Positions 1 through 19,000 of a stretch of 64,000 bases of DNA are shown here, piece after piece. Both the position numbers and the translations under genes were made by a program. Position 1 is the first letter of the stretch; each line of letters opens with the position of its first letter. The notes below the pieces were generated by a model. It saw only the letters and a list, made by a program, of their open reading frames with translations, was not told the origin of the DNA and did no database searches. This DNA is from Dipylidium caninum (lineage: Eukaryota > Platyhelminthes > Cestoda > Cyclophyllidea > Dipylidiidae), in the NCBI GenBank assembly GCA_017562135.1, contig QEYB01000266.1, forward strand, positions 1,240,001 to 1,304,000, in the 5' to 3' direction.

Positions 1-1013
1 CGACATTTGGCGCTCGCGCATTGATATGCACACATATGCGGTCTTCGGCCATCTGTTCCGGTGCCTGCTGCTACCCTTGTTAGACAATCTGTTATTCCCA
101 GTGCCAGTGCTCTCTTCCTCTGCTACCCCTACTCATCTACTTAGATCCTTCTCACTCCCCACCAGCCAGTCTGCCGATCGAAGTTCTCCGTGCTAATTCA
201 GTCAAAAATAAAACCTATCATCTGTAAGTCCTTGCAAAAAAAGATAAAGCAAAAATACATTGTGAGAAGCTTTGACGGTTCTAGTTTATTGTTTCATAGG
301 GATAGGTTTAATTACAAGTTTGAAACTTGAGTGCGTTTAGAGATAAAAAGGGAGTTTGTTGGGCATCTCTAAATTATCATGGTTTTTTATGTTTTATATC
401 GGAAAAGAAAATTGATGTAAATGGCAATAGTATGAGGTAACGCTGTTTGCCAAACATACAGAAACCAGCGCAACAATCATTTACACTGTGACATCAATGT
501 CAGTTTTCAATATGACAAACCATTTAGAGTGAACACGGCAACTTAAATTGGAGGCGGCGCCTGCTAAGCTCGTGTCAATGAAACAAGTTAACATAAAAGG
601 AAAATAAAGGTAACTAGAAGAGCAAATTCCCATGATTATGACGACAGACGAGAAACAGTAAATGTCACACATCTGAAATGGCAAAAAAAGATCAGAATTA
701 CAAACTAGCTCATGATCGTACGATGTACTTGACAAGGTTGTCATGATTTACACGACTACTGCGAGACAGAAGAAATGAATAGGCACGCACTTACACGTTT
801 GATCCATGGTAATAGCAAAATGAGAAAACATAACATCAGCCATAAGAACATATTTCAAAACAAGGTTGTCGCAGTGACACAGGAAGCCATAATGAAGGTA
901 TTGCGTGACGGAACTAATACTTAGATCACATTGGTGACTTTCACCAGATAAAAACCCTCTCCTAATAAGGGAAGTGCGGTCGCATCTGAAACGCATGGAG
1001 ACAGATAACTCAC
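1..1013. other. Intron/3' flank of calcineurin A gene; no exon seen
   Basis: The last calcineurin exon I can read ends at a minus-strand GTGAGT donor at 1013. The next expected exon (family region following GCSYFF, with the autoinhibitory and calmodulin-binding parts further on) is not visible on the minus strand down to base 1, so it lies left of the window. Open frames of 60-160 codons here read through the intron and have no recognisable similarity. Confidence 0.6.
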
Positions 1014-6962
<5,949 letters not shown>

Positions 6963-9900
6963 CTAAGGAATTACTTGTTATTTAAATCTTGCACTTTTAA
7001 CGGCCCGTTCAATTGTAGACATTGCCGGAGCGCGGGCTGTCGTTTTCATTTCAAATTATAAAAAATAAAACGCTAATTCCTCCACTCTAAATGAAAAAGC
7101 AGAAATATTCAGGAACGCTTTCCAACAGTCGACAGTCAATACGTTGCTATGCTTGCCACCATCTTCATTGACCTTGACGACGCTTTAATTGGCTCACTAA
7201 ATCAATATATTTTAAAAATAGGTGTTAGTGTAACTTCTCTTGTAATTTTTAAAATTTAACTAAATTTCACGCAGGTATATTAATATTTTGATTTAAAAGG
7301 ACTAATTTTATTGGCATGAGTTTTTTTGCTAAGGGTATAGATCGTCAGGTTCTTTGCCGGTCATTGTCTGGATAGGAAATTTCGTCTCTTACCAACACAG
7401 ATTTTGGCATTAAAGAAGAGTGCATGTGTGAAGTGTCGGCAATGTTAATTTACTTATTAGAAACGCGGAAGGCGCGGTTTATTGCTTCGTATTTGCTTCC
7501 TTCACCTGTAGACCCAAAATTGTTTAAATCTGTTTGTGCACCATCTCCTAGATTAGTTTCAAATTGGTCATACTTGATTTTCAGTTGTGCGACATCTCCT
7601 TTTTTTCATGTATTAAGACCCACATCGCATACTCTCATCTCCTCTTACATGGGTCCCAGTATGGCCCTCAAGTTGAGTTTTTCACTTTTCCCCCTTGCTC
7701 CGTGCTTCATGACAACAATAAAACAGTTTCTTTGCAAATACATTTTGGATAGAGGAAGTTGCTTCCGATACTTCATTATTGGCAACTGTATCTTTGTGCT
7801 TTGCAGCCCGGCGAGTTTTTTTAAGTTTGTAGTTTTCAGGAAATGAAATAGGATAGTTTTGCACTCACACAAATTATGAAACAGATGCGGATGATTTATT
7901 TACACGTGCAAGCCCCGTGGCTGTGATGCGCAAAGCACCCATCTGGCGAAACAATAGCAAAGACGGTCATGTGTTGTATTGTTGCACGATTTGAATCCAG
8001 TTTTCGGTTCATTGCATGGATATTCCCCTTAAAATGTAGATCGCCTTTTCTTGTGCAACCGAAACCCCATTAAGTAGGTTTTCCATCGTCATTATTAGAA
8101 TTGTCAATGTTTATCCTGAATTTTTATTAAGCCTTCACTGTGAAAAGGTGGATATTCGGTTGACAAATTTCTTACCCGCTCTACTCACTACATTCCGGAA
8201 AAAAACAAGAAATTTAGGCTTATAAGTAAACAAGAAATCGCGAGTATACTAAAATTACGTTGATTTTGAAATTACCATTGATCATGAAGATCGTCGCCTT
8301 GCTGAAATCCCTGTTTGCTTTAGCGTACGATCGAAATTGAATTCACCTATTAGTTGTGAATATGAAATCAAATACTGTTATTTTCTTCTTGGTTCATAAA
8401 ACACTAGATATTCTCAAGAGCACAAATTTTTACACTCTTCCTCAAGTCCACCAGATCAGAGCATCTCTACGGCAAGTACTCCATGCTCCATTGATACGAA
8501 CTGTTCATCCAGACTTATTCAAGTGCTTGAGTGATGTGTAGAAAGGAAGTTCTGAATTTGATCAGAGACCATGGATGACTCACACTCGAGACAAGAATAT
8601 CTAATGCCCAACTGGTACGTCCCACAAAAAGTTCGGTAGATCCCATCTCAATGTCACTTTTACTCTGCAGTCTATTTTCGCGGAATCGGTGATGGCATCA
8701 TTGGCACTTTAATACTGAGAGGACGAGCTATACCGATGGATAACATTGGCCATTTAGCATAGAAAAGTGCTGTTAGTGGAAAGGATGATGTGAAAGAGGC
8801 AAGTGTTATTATCTGACCAATGGGCATTTTTAATATGCGTTATTATTGCGATGATAATTCTGACGGTGATTTCTTTGTCGAGTGGCACAAATCCATGGAA
8901 TCTCAAAGATCATTATAAAATTAGAATACTTCGCAAACAAGAGTTAGCTTTTAGGCAAAAAATCAAGCATGGGTTGGTATGCTTTAAACTTTCCTGGAGG
9001 GCTTTACAGCATTTGGTCTCATCAGTGCTCCTCTTGACATATAATGCGTACTGGTGAAGAATGAGGATATCTGCGGAGGAAAGAAGTAACAGAAGCCATT
9101 TGATTGCAACCATACAAATGAGAGAGAGTGAGAGAGTATACTACCTTGATAGGCTTGATCTTTACCCAGTTGGGTCATTTACATTAATTCGACTAATCTT
9201 AGATTACGGGAAGTTCCCATGTAGGTGGGCCCTTTTATCATCAAATTGCATGACCACCAACATAAACTTTGGCTCATGGCTGCTCATACACAGTTATTAC
9301 AAAATGCGTCCTTGCGAAGGATTGGTTAGCCGTTGAGCACGGGAGGGAGCATCGTGCCCAATGTCATAAAGTTCTGTGGAAGTATTTTTAAGAGGTGGTT
9401 ATAACGTTGAACGGTAGCAATGGTAGTCTTGCTAGTAAAAGATTCACTCACTGCATACCTATTTTACGGGGATTGTCAGAGAAGGTGGTTGGTTTGCCAA
9501 TCAGGAGGTGCAGCCTGCAGTTTTGATTCACTGTGTGGTCGACAAACGGTCGGATCATTCACTCTAAACGTGATAACCCGAGTGATAGTCAAATCTCATT
9601 TTGGATTTGATGAGGCTTACGTGATGCGGTCCAAAGCCTAATACTTCGACATATACTAAAATTGAATGTCGATGAATCCTCTCTTCCTAATTGTTATTAT
9701 CACGAGTCGAAGACTGGTCTCATGAGTGTCCCCAAGTTTTCACAACCAAACTCACAGTTCTGCTGCAGTCCAGAGGCGTTGATGAGTTATACAGCGACCA
9801 GTAAGGTACGAATAAAAACAATACTGAACGGAAGTTTGAAAGACACTACTGAAAGGCGACCTAAGCTTATCCGCTAGACACGCTTTCCTTACTAACAAGG

Positions 9901-10747
9901 CAAACTAAGATAACAACCCTGATCAAGTCCGCGGTTACTCAATTAGAGATGTTTAGATAGAAGAGAGCCAAATCTTTCCCCCGGTACCATGTAAGGCAGT
10001 TTACCGGGGCGTTTTTTCAGTCACCGGCAAAAGGTTGTTAAGCTGTTCTTGAAGGCCTGATTGACCCAGAAAAACGAAATAAAGCTACTGTCGCACCTCC
10101 AATAATCGTAAGAGGTGGTAGGTCCTGGAACTGTCGCGCAACCGACATGAGTCAACACCGGATGTCAGAGAGCGGTATCCCTCCAGTGTCTTAAAGTCAA
10201 TTCACGCCATCGCAAAATTGGAAAACTAAGAAGGCCATCATACAACATATCACTGTGGCCGGACGTTACTTCATAAGCTTATGGTCCTGCACAACCAAAA
10301 CTCCCTTACCAGCTTATTCAACTATATATGATGATCCGTTTCTAAAAGCCGTAGACGTGGGGATGATATATTCCTTTGGAACTAGAAAATGAACGATGTG
10401 AACACAAATAAGCAGATTAGACAAAGTCGTAACAGATATACAAATAACAAAACGTTATCAATACCACACAACTCTCAAAAGTTTTAAACACTACGAGAAC
10501 ACACCCGCAGATTGACATAAAGGACCCTCGTTTCCTTTGGTAGAAAATATCGTTTTCGATAAGAAGCCAGAGACACACTTTTAATAAACCTACAGGCGAT
10601 GCGCGGAGATCTTGAAAAGAGGGTATTAGGGACGAGAACAGAAGGCGATGTGTAAGTGTTAATTACAAAAAGGTCCAATTAAAATCTGACCGAGACGCGT
10701 AAAAGGGCGGAGGGGACAAAAGGAGTAACGGGCACCAATGTGAACGC
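6963..10747. other. Intergenic/5' region between calcineurin A and NTF2
   Basis: AT-rich sequence with scattered open frames of 60-140 codons on both strands; none shows a conserved motif or coherent splice signals. It should contain the first exon and promoter of calcineurin A (the exon at 6762-6962 begins inside a codon), but I could not place them. Confidence 0.5.
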
Positions 10748-11286
10748 CTAAAAGTTGTGGAAATGCAACCGGAACATTGAGTGTAGGATCACTAGTCTGT
10801 CTCCAACTTTTTTCAGAAGAAAAAATTCTGAGAATGGCAAAGCCTGTTCACCGTTGTCTACCTGAAAGATAGGAATAACGTAACAATACAATTAAAAATG
10901 GTCAGTTAAGCACCAAAACAGCAGACATACCTTTATTTGACCAGTGACGAACACAAGATACCCATTGTCAACGGGTTGACAATCACAAGTGCTAACATTT
11001 ACGGCAATTGTTGTCCAACAGAGACTCTAAATGAGGCATAAAGACAAATAACAGCTTCCATTACCTGAAAGTGTTTTGCAATTGCCTGTTTTCCTTGGAT
11101 TTTAGTGCCTTCATAGGTCATCAAAGCCAGATCCTGACAACAGTATGTCGAAGCGTAGTAATCACCTACGTGATACATTTCTACCACATTATCACGGCTG
11201 ATTTGGAGTTGCTCATAATATGTCTTAACAAAAACATCACCCAGTGTATCGAAATCGGTAGGAAATGCTGCAAAGTACGCCTCCAT
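10748..11286 (-). CDS. NUTF2: Nuclear transport factor 2 (NTF2), complete, three exons
   Basis: Small dimeric factor that carries RanGDP into the nucleus and binds FG nucleoporins. Minus-strand exons: 11065-11286 (start to KHFQ), 10931-11026, 10748-10861 (stop TAG). All junctions are phase 0, giving 143 residues against roughly 125-130 for usual NTF2. The extra length is at the N-terminus. Family hallmarks: FVKTYYEQLQ near residue 20, a YEGTKIQGKQAI segment matching the WEG..F.GK.AI region, CQPVDNGYLVFVTGQ matching the D.QP...I...V.G.L segment, and the C-terminal LHSMFRLHFHNF. I chose the ATG at 11286 because a strong pyrimidine-rich acceptor lies 35 nt upstream and the family fold begins just after. 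The first intron is only 38 nt. The middle exon (SLCWTTIAVN...) is more divergent than the ends. Confidence 0.92.
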
Positions 11287-11330
11287 GCGATGAGCGTCGG
11301 AAAGGCAACTAGCTTGGGGCGCTGAGAAAA
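11287..11330 (-). promoter_or_regulatory. Splice acceptor just upstream of the NTF2 start (candidate trans-splice site)
   Basis: Read on the minus strand, the sequence CCTGTTTTTCTCAG ends at 11322, 35 nt before the NTF2 ATG. The short 5' leader implies either a 5'-UTR intron or a spliced-leader acceptor. Tapeworms and other flatworms are known to trans-splice a subset of genes, but the window does not decide between the two. Confidence 0.4.
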
Positions 11331-12573
11331 ACAGGAATTCGAGCAGTATCATCATCCATGAGGAAAGTGATTGTCAGTATTTTGTAACATCAGATGATAT
11401 TCTCAGCAAACCTCTTATTCTTAATTTCGAAATTTTGTCTACATTTTAGTGCAGCAGTTTGAATTTGAAGTCCAAATTTCAGGCTTAAGTATTAAATATG
11501 TATATTTGTTTAGAGCACTTCGTCGAGATTTCATTTAAAACACCAAAATTTGAGGTATTTAGATGTTTTGACTTGAAGGTTTCATTAAGTTTTACGATTT
11601 TCACCGGTGAATTTTATTCCTTAACCTGCCTGGAGGGCAATTAATAAAACACACACTTCTAAGTCAAAAATTTTTTGTTCAAAACGAATTATGACGTATA
11701 TGTATTTGTGGAACTACTGCATTGCCTCGCCACCCATGCATATATTGTTGAGTAAGGCCATGGTCTTAGAGAATCGGCCCCCTTATTCACCGAAATATGC
11801 AATTGTTGACGCAACCCCCTATCTTTGCAGACACCGCATATGCCGCATTACGATCCAGTTCCATATTCATAACTTGGGCCCGGAAGTAAAACATTTGTAG
11901 CCAATTATTACATCGTTACCCTAGGGGACGAGGATGTCTTAATACTTTTTTGGTTAATTCAGCTTCACTGAGACGCATTGGGTTCAAAACGTGGACGTTC
12001 CTCCAAACATTTGAAATGTCGTTATAAAACCACCGTCCTTCCATCTTGATTTTTGTTATAATATTCCATTTCACAAGATTTATGTGACTGCAATCGCTTG
12101 TGTTTGAAATTTAAAAATCAATCGAACCAAACTATTGGTGATGCCCCCAATACCGAATAGTTAGTTAGATAGCAAAGCCACTGAGTGACGGAGAAAAGAA
12201 ATGGACACCTTGCCTTCATCCGTTCCCATTTAACGCCTTTAAATTCTTCGCAATATAAACCCCCCAGAAACTCACATAACTAGAAAGAAGATAATTAGAA
12301 CCTAAAGACGGGGGGGGGGGGAATTCAACCAGATTTAGCGGATTTTTTTCAAATGACACTGATTACGAACTGCGGTAGATCCATTATAATTCCACGGGCA
12401 TTAATGCAACAATATATACAAGTAAAACTTGGAGATTGTCACCATAAATTACAAAATGGTGAATGAGGAAAAATCTGCAAGTAGAAAAAAATGCGTTGGC
12501 TATTCAGCTCACGGTAGGGAAGGCCGGGAGAGATGTAAAAAAATTGAGAGAGTTTGAATGGAGTAATGGGAAT
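11331..12573. repeat. Intergenic NTF2-DCAF11, with a 12-G run
   Basis: AT-rich spacer of about 1.2 kb between the DCAF11 stop and the NTF2 leader. A homopolymer of 12 G lies at 12310-12321. No conserved open frame or RNA gene was seen. The DCAF11 3' UTR and NTF2 promoter should be here. Confidence 0.5.
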
Positions 12574-15500
12574 TCACTTATTTTTGCCCACTTCGTCGGC
12601 GTCACCTAACATATCTCTTTCATGATTCCGTTGGCATTGTTGGGGTATGTTTGCTAGCTGCCGCCTTACTGTTGGCCGTGACAGTGCAGTGAGGCGAGAA
12701 CACAATCGCCTCCTGCGCGTCGCTGATGCCCTCCGCAGCGAAACCGCGCGGAGGCAGTTAGGATCGGAAGGACGCGATCTCAACGAAATTCCCTTGAACG
12801 TATATTCTTCTAACGTATTCCTGGTCATTTCCGTCATAAGAGAAGTGTCAACGTTCCCATCCTCTTCAGAATGGCTATCGGATTCTCCATTATCATCAGA
12901 TGCCTCGTCGTGAAAGACTGTTTCCCCATAGGGTGAATGTTCATTCGGACTTTTAGCTGGGAACTGAATAACAAAAAAACCTGGAAGGATTAGGGTTTCT
13001 GGCAGAGCGACCGAATTAAATTAAGCAAAAACCGACTTTATACTGAAAACCAGCTGTTCGGAGCTTATCCACACTCCTTTGCTCGCCAGCCTCAGATTTA
13101 TAGAAACGAAGAGCCTCCTCCCCCATTTCTTCCATATCAATTTCTGGATTTTCGAGGATCAGAGGTGTTGACGGCGGTTTCTCCAGACGGCGGAAGTTCC
13201 AGCAGGTAAGTAGTCCATTCATGCCAGAAGAGATCAGTACCGATTGCCATGGATGCCACGCAACGTCGCGCACAACTGCCGTTTCAATGCGATTATGGGC
13301 CACCTAAAGGGAAACGGAAGTCAACGGTAACTCGTACATCACATAAGGGAGGAAAGGAGGACTAACTTTCTCGCCTGTAGTGAGGTCCCAAACGACCCAA
13401 CCGCCGTTGGCACTACCAGAGTAGGCAAACTGCTGACCCGTAGAATGAAGGGGTGAAAACTTGGCTCGAATCTCGCTATACCTCACACTGTGGCCACGAA
13501 GTGTCAAAAGGGACTTAAATCCCACTTCCTCGCTCAGAGAGTTTAAATCTACGGGAAATCAAATAATTCTTAGCAGCAGCTTTAGTGTAAATTTAAGAAT
13601 AAAAAATAAAAAGACGTACATATACGTGGAACATGTTGAGTCTTGTAATTCCACTTTGCCAATGGTCTAACCCGCTAAAAAAACGATGGTAGTGATGTGT
13701 ATAAAAATGATACGTCCATAACAATTGTACCTTCTCCTCATTGATCGGTGAGCAGAGTCTGACGTCCCACAGCCGTACCGTCTGATCCTTACTGTTGGAG
13801 AGAAAGTAGCGCCCATCATTCTTTCAAAGATTAAAGAAGAAAATGCTTTTAGCCCCAATTCGCCTTCTCATCTCTTCATAAACATGTCTATCAAGGTACC
13901 CTGGAGTCTATGTAGGTGATGCCGTCAAAATGACCAGGATAAACAGCCCTAGGACCCGAGCACGCAACCCGAGTGTCGTATACCTGCAGAAAACCGAGAG
14001 AATGAAAATTGTGGTAAGTTCTATAAAGCCTACAAATATCAACCAAAACGGACTGTTCACATAATAAGTTACATAAAATTTGACCATGGCTATTGTCTTA
14101 ACTAAATAGATCATTTTTGCCTCATTCAAGTAAATGTTATGCTTTATATCTGCAACAGTAAAATCATGTTATTGTAGGAGAAATGGATCACCCGGATACA
14201 TGTATCCTCCGAACCGGCCAGAAAGGTAGAAGCCCCGTCCTGCAGCCACGCGATAGCTTTCACGTCAGTAACAGACCCAGGCGTGGTAAACTGAAGGGGT
14301 AGGAGAGTTGATGGAAAAACGTACTAGCTTACCGTGTCTTTGCATGTCTCCGTGACAATGTCGAATATTGCAATGCGCGACTTTGAGGCGCTATAAATGG
14401 ACGTAAGCCTGTTAATAATATACTCAATAAAGCATGATGATGCTCTTAAATATTCGTTCCGAATTCTACTTGTACCTGGAGAAAATGAATAATTGGTTCT
14501 GTTGGCAGAGGTTGAGGATTAAAGGTAACCATTCGTACACTTTCATGAGATTAATAGTTAGGATACTATTTGAGGAGCTGGTTGCAAATACTACGGAATA
14601 TTTTATCAATCCTAAAAGAACTAGTAAACACTTACAGTAAATTATCTGATCTGTATCTAAACCACCAAACAGTTTGGTAAAATGTGGCACTTAATCAGGT
14701 AAATCCATCAAGACTATTGAGTTTCATCAATTGAAGTTAAGTCCCACATGCATTAACTTAAAAAATGGCAATTAGATAAACGGAGATGCAATAAACACAT
14801 TAAAAACTATTGGAATTCTGTGGCAGTACTACCTTTACAAATTTAATGCTATATAGCTCAGTATTTGCAAGGGTGACATGAATTTGCACATTTATTTTTC
14901 AAACCCCTCCATAACAAACCTCCTCCCACACATTTAAATCCCTATGGGACAAACAGAATACGACAGAATATAACGTAAACTCAATGTATACGAAACATAT
15001 CGGTAAGAGAGCGGAGAAGTTACCAATAAAGAATCTCGCTGTTAGATGTGCCGCAGAAAGCGAGACTATAAATAACGCGTCGGTGGCTACCCGACACAGC
15101 TTTTCCGATTACAAATTCAGAAGAGCTACCAATATCTACTAGGTACACTAAAATGAAAGGGAAAACCTCCATTAGAGCGCGCTAAACTCCTATAAATTGG
15201 TAATAAACCTACTGTTTGGCATGTAAGGCTAAATAGAAGTTAATCGAAGAAAAAGTTAGACTTCAAATATCTAACTAAACTAAGGAAGTTCAAATATGGT
15301 TGCATTACAAATAATTTGCCGTTACGAAAGCAGAAGCATACCTCCACGGCTACCAGAGGCAAGAACAAGATATCGTTGATCTGGGCTGAAAAACAGATAA
15401 GAAGGGCTAGGTGTAACTTAGAATAGGATATAAAGGAGTGGCAAATAAGGATGTAACATACCTCTGGGCCATGGAATTAAAACCCTCAAAGGCATCCTCA

Positions 15501-15841
15501 CATTGAAATGTTCGTTTGAGCCGAAGATAACGTCCCGTGTAGTCAAAAACCGAGACACGACCATCTAAAGTAACTAGTCAGTACAAAGGAATTATTAGCC
15601 TACCTACGGAGGCACTGAAAAATTGGTCACCACTTTTGTTAAAGGTACCACAATAGACATCATGGACAGAGCACAAAGCCCATAGTACACTATTTGGCAC
15701 TGTCCTACGGGTGAAATGGAGAATGTTAAAGTGCAAAAGGCATACTGTTTTCTGAGATAAGAAAGGCCACGATCAGGGAGTTTGCCATTACAAAGCTCTC
15801 TCTAAAAGTAGAGATACAAGAATTCTCACTTCTCGCAAATC
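12574..15841 (-). CDS. DCAF11: DCAF11/WDR23-like WD40 substrate receptor, N-terminus incomplete
   Basis: WD40-repeat receptor of the CUL4-DDB1 ubiquitin ligase; animal DCAF11/WDR23 controls Nrf2/SKN-1-type stress factors. Minus-strand exons in coding order: 15792-15841, 15604-15751, 15462-15564, 15342-15385, 15024-15147, 14333-14390, 14192-14290, 13900-13983, 13731-13820, 13626-13674, 13367-13548, 13037-13303, 12574-12963 (stop TGA). Every junction is phase-consistent, about 560 residues. Diagnostic stretches: FSPLHSTGQQFAYSG, GHFDGITYIDS, SNSKDQTVRLWDVR (its WDVR is a DDB1-binding DWD-box signature), a WNYKTQHVP microexon matching the WDYRWQQVP segment of the human protein, and RDVAWHPW near the last blade. 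The tail (12574-12963) is acidic then Arg-rich. Its join through an AAA|GTCGGT donor is the weakest junction; reading through instead would stop at 13016. Upstream exons beyond 15841 are needed and not resolved. Confidence 0.9.
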
Positions 15842-16060
15842 CTGTAAGATATTCCAATTATCGGACAAGACTGAGGTTGCTCTGTAGGTCCGTTTGAAAG
15901 GGCCCTACAAAAATAAATTATCAAGATAATGACGCTAACCTGGTATGCTGGGTTTCGCATATGGCTGATAGAAAGAAAATACATAAAAGTACGTAAGCGC
16001 AGTATGTTTAATTGTTTGAAAACCAACACCAAAATATTACCATGTCATGACTTAAAAAGC
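15842..16060 (-). CDS. Possible upstream exons of the DCAF11 gene
   Basis: The exon 15792-15841 starts inside a codon and needs one base from an upstream exon. Short acceptor/donor-bounded segments exist just upstream on the minus strand (for example after TTTCTATCAG near 15964 and after TTTTTGTAG near 15907), and one reading gives a Pro-rich peptide in phase. The family N-terminus is poorly conserved, so I cannot confirm this. Confidence 0.25.
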
Positions 16061-19000
16061 AAGTTTAAAGATCTCGGCTCGGAAAATTAGGGAAAATTAA
16101 AAAAAACAGTGGATAGTCGTATGATAAAAATAATATTTATGGAAGAGAACTAAGAATACTATTTACAAGAAAGGAGACAATATCATAGAGAAGGGTTAGA
16201 CAATAAGAGTAAATAAAGCGAATAGAAAACGACTGTTTCGCTTCACCACATGTGCACAATTTGAGAAATATAATAACGATAAAGATGAGATTTAAAATCA
16301 GCAAGGAAATTGGAGAAAAGTTCATGTTAAAGTGGTAGAATGGTATCATCCAATAAAACGGCGGTCTTAAAACTCTATTGGGAAAGATATTAGCGCGGAC
16401 ATTTCAGAAGAATGGCAGATGATGCAAAGAGGACAAGCGCACAATTGGGACGCATCTTAAGGTGTTTAGCCAGCTAATGATGGGGATTTCGACATGGGTT
16501 AGTATAGAAAATGGAACCATTTGTTCGTAATGTCAAAATTAGGAAGTTAAAAGTGGAGACGTTAGGAAATAGTAGGCGAGGACACACGCAGAGACTTGAG
16601 TTTTTTTTGGCATGTACCAAGGGAAAGTAGTTGCGGCCGCACGACGATATATAAAGCGGTTTTGCTCGTTTATTTCCCTAGATAAAAAACGATGAAACAG
16701 AGGGCAAATTAGGGGATACCATAGGTGACAACATGTTGCAGGTGAAGATGAAAAACGCAAAGTAGCAGCAATACAGCGGGCAATTGTACGACGCGCAAGT
16801 AGGCGGCCAATTTGGAAATATTAGAGAGACTCACTAAATGAATCCGTCAATTATACACCAGACGCCTGAAGGTTGGCCAGATATCGGGAAGGGTGTAGCT
16901 AATTTTCTGTTATCTGTTTTTGTGTGTCGTTATCAATCTAGTAAAATTGGCATCAGATTTGCGACCGCGGGGACCCCGAAATCAACTTCGCCCTTTTACA
17001 GGCTTTTACGCTCCTGAGCAAAATTAAGCTAACTAATGCAATGCACGTCTGTATTTCCAAAAGAAGGACTATCATTTCTTAAAATTGTATAATAGCCCCA
17101 CCTGGGATTAGAAGACCACATGCTAGTGAGTCGCGGTCATATTCGCAATTTCGCAGCCGAACAATATAGTTTTGTAGCGGTTTAGTCAACATTCTGTCTC
17201 GGGTGATCCCAGCAGACCTATATTTTATTTGTTTAATTTCTTACAAGCTCCCGCTTTATAACGGCTGCTCGCCCACCCTGAGGCGTCTGCGGTTCTCTTG
17301 CGATGTCTCGAGGTTAGTTCGTTAAATTAATATAACGTTCACTATAGTCCGAGCCAACGCAGTATACCTATTCAAAAATTTCCCCCACTTGGTTTATGCA
17401 TTTCCGCTTGCCGTCATTTGTAAGCCATCCTTTTGCAAAGCTATAACTAGCTAGGTGGGTCTTATTCTGTATACCGTCACATGTGCCGAAGAGCTGATGG
17501 TCTTGAACGCACATTTAAGTATAAGCAAGTTTATTCGGGTAACCCATTTTTGCATTGACCGGTTTTTTTAGTTAAACGCCGTGAGGATGTTGTTGTAACG
17601 GATGAAAATCGGGACCTTTTCAACTGAACCTACTTATGTGAAGTGTACCTGTAGTATTGAAACCGCAGTTTTAAAGTAGAGCTGCTCTAACTCGTGTATT
17701 GTTATTTATCTGGTTTGAGGAACGGGTTTTCCCCGTCATGTTTGTGCATTGTGCCCCGAACTCTTTCTTGTATAATCAGTCTCTTCGCGTCATTTTCGTA
17801 AATGGTGTAAAATACGTGTATCTCAAAAATGTCACCGTAAGTTCTGGCTTCCATAGCCATTAAATTCCAGATATCTTTTACCTTAGCAACCTACATGGTG
17901 TAAAGCAACAATTTCCATTCGTGTAATATTTTAATGCCCGTCTGACTACAATTTTCCGGGTGTTTTTTTACAATTTTACATATATAAGCAGTTGGAAATT
18001 AATAATTCTTTCTTCGAATCGCTTTGGTCGTTCCTTTATACTTCATGTTCCTTAGTGCTGATGTGAATTGTTTTTCTGCTTCCGTATTGTGTTTTACTGG
18101 TGCTCTTAGCATTTAATCTAATGTTATTTTTTGCATTTGAACATTCATGCCTACGGTCTAATTCTTATAAGTACAAAATTTGCTTCCTCGCGCGGAAAAG
18201 GTACATTTCGGTTCTAACCTCTACTATGAATTACATCTCCAATATAGCCATCTTATTCTACCTTAAGTATATATGATAGATTGAAGACGTAGTTTTATTC
18301 CAACTGCGAAGTGATGACATTTTTAAGGCTATTGTTACATTACATGACGTTTTTAGTCAATATAACCTGGTATCTCTACGCTTTACTTTTTCGTAATCGA
18401 ATTAATTCTATTATCGCTTCACGTAATGTATTTTTTCGACATAACCGCAACCCTTTGATATGATTTAACAGTATTTTGGTTAGATAATAGCACCGCCGAT
18501 GGGGCCGATGGGTCGGATGGCTATGTGGTCGCAGTTTCCTCTCTATTGGTTTAGTTCCTTTCGGCGTTCGTGCCTACAGACGTCCGTTGATTTTTAGACT
18601 AACTTAGGAGAATCATTGAAATTCTTAGATAATGGCTTTTATGGTGGCGAATTTATTGTCACCGGTCAGATTAACGATTATCCCTTTTTCACCTATGAAG
18701 CTTCTAGATAGCAACTACGAGGTCCTTTTGTAGCGCTACGCTGGGTTTAGAATTCCTCACATCTAAAAAGCTAAGGTTGGCGTTAACACTGTTCGAAATT
18801 GGGAAACGTTTGATATTTTTCCTTTCTGGATAATATTAATAACTACTTTTGTCGGTCCTTTGTACTCTGATTCTCATGGAATTACCGTCGGATTTTTTAG
18901 CCATCCACCGAAGAATGAGTTGAAATTTGAATAATCCTTTTATTAGTTAGTCTACGTGGATCATTCGGCTTACATTGTCCTGTCCCTTTAATTTAACCAC

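Noticed and set aside
8280..8340. Possible first exon of calcineurin A on the minus strand
   Set aside because: A short ATG-containing segment before GTAATT fits the phase, but the peptide does not resemble the family's N-terminus and lacks upstream support.
15190..15215. A 16-nt microexon candidate in the DCAF11 intron 15148-15341
   Set aside because: It fits the phase, but the 124-nt exon 15024-15147 also fits and encodes the expected WD40 strands, so the microexon is unnecessary.
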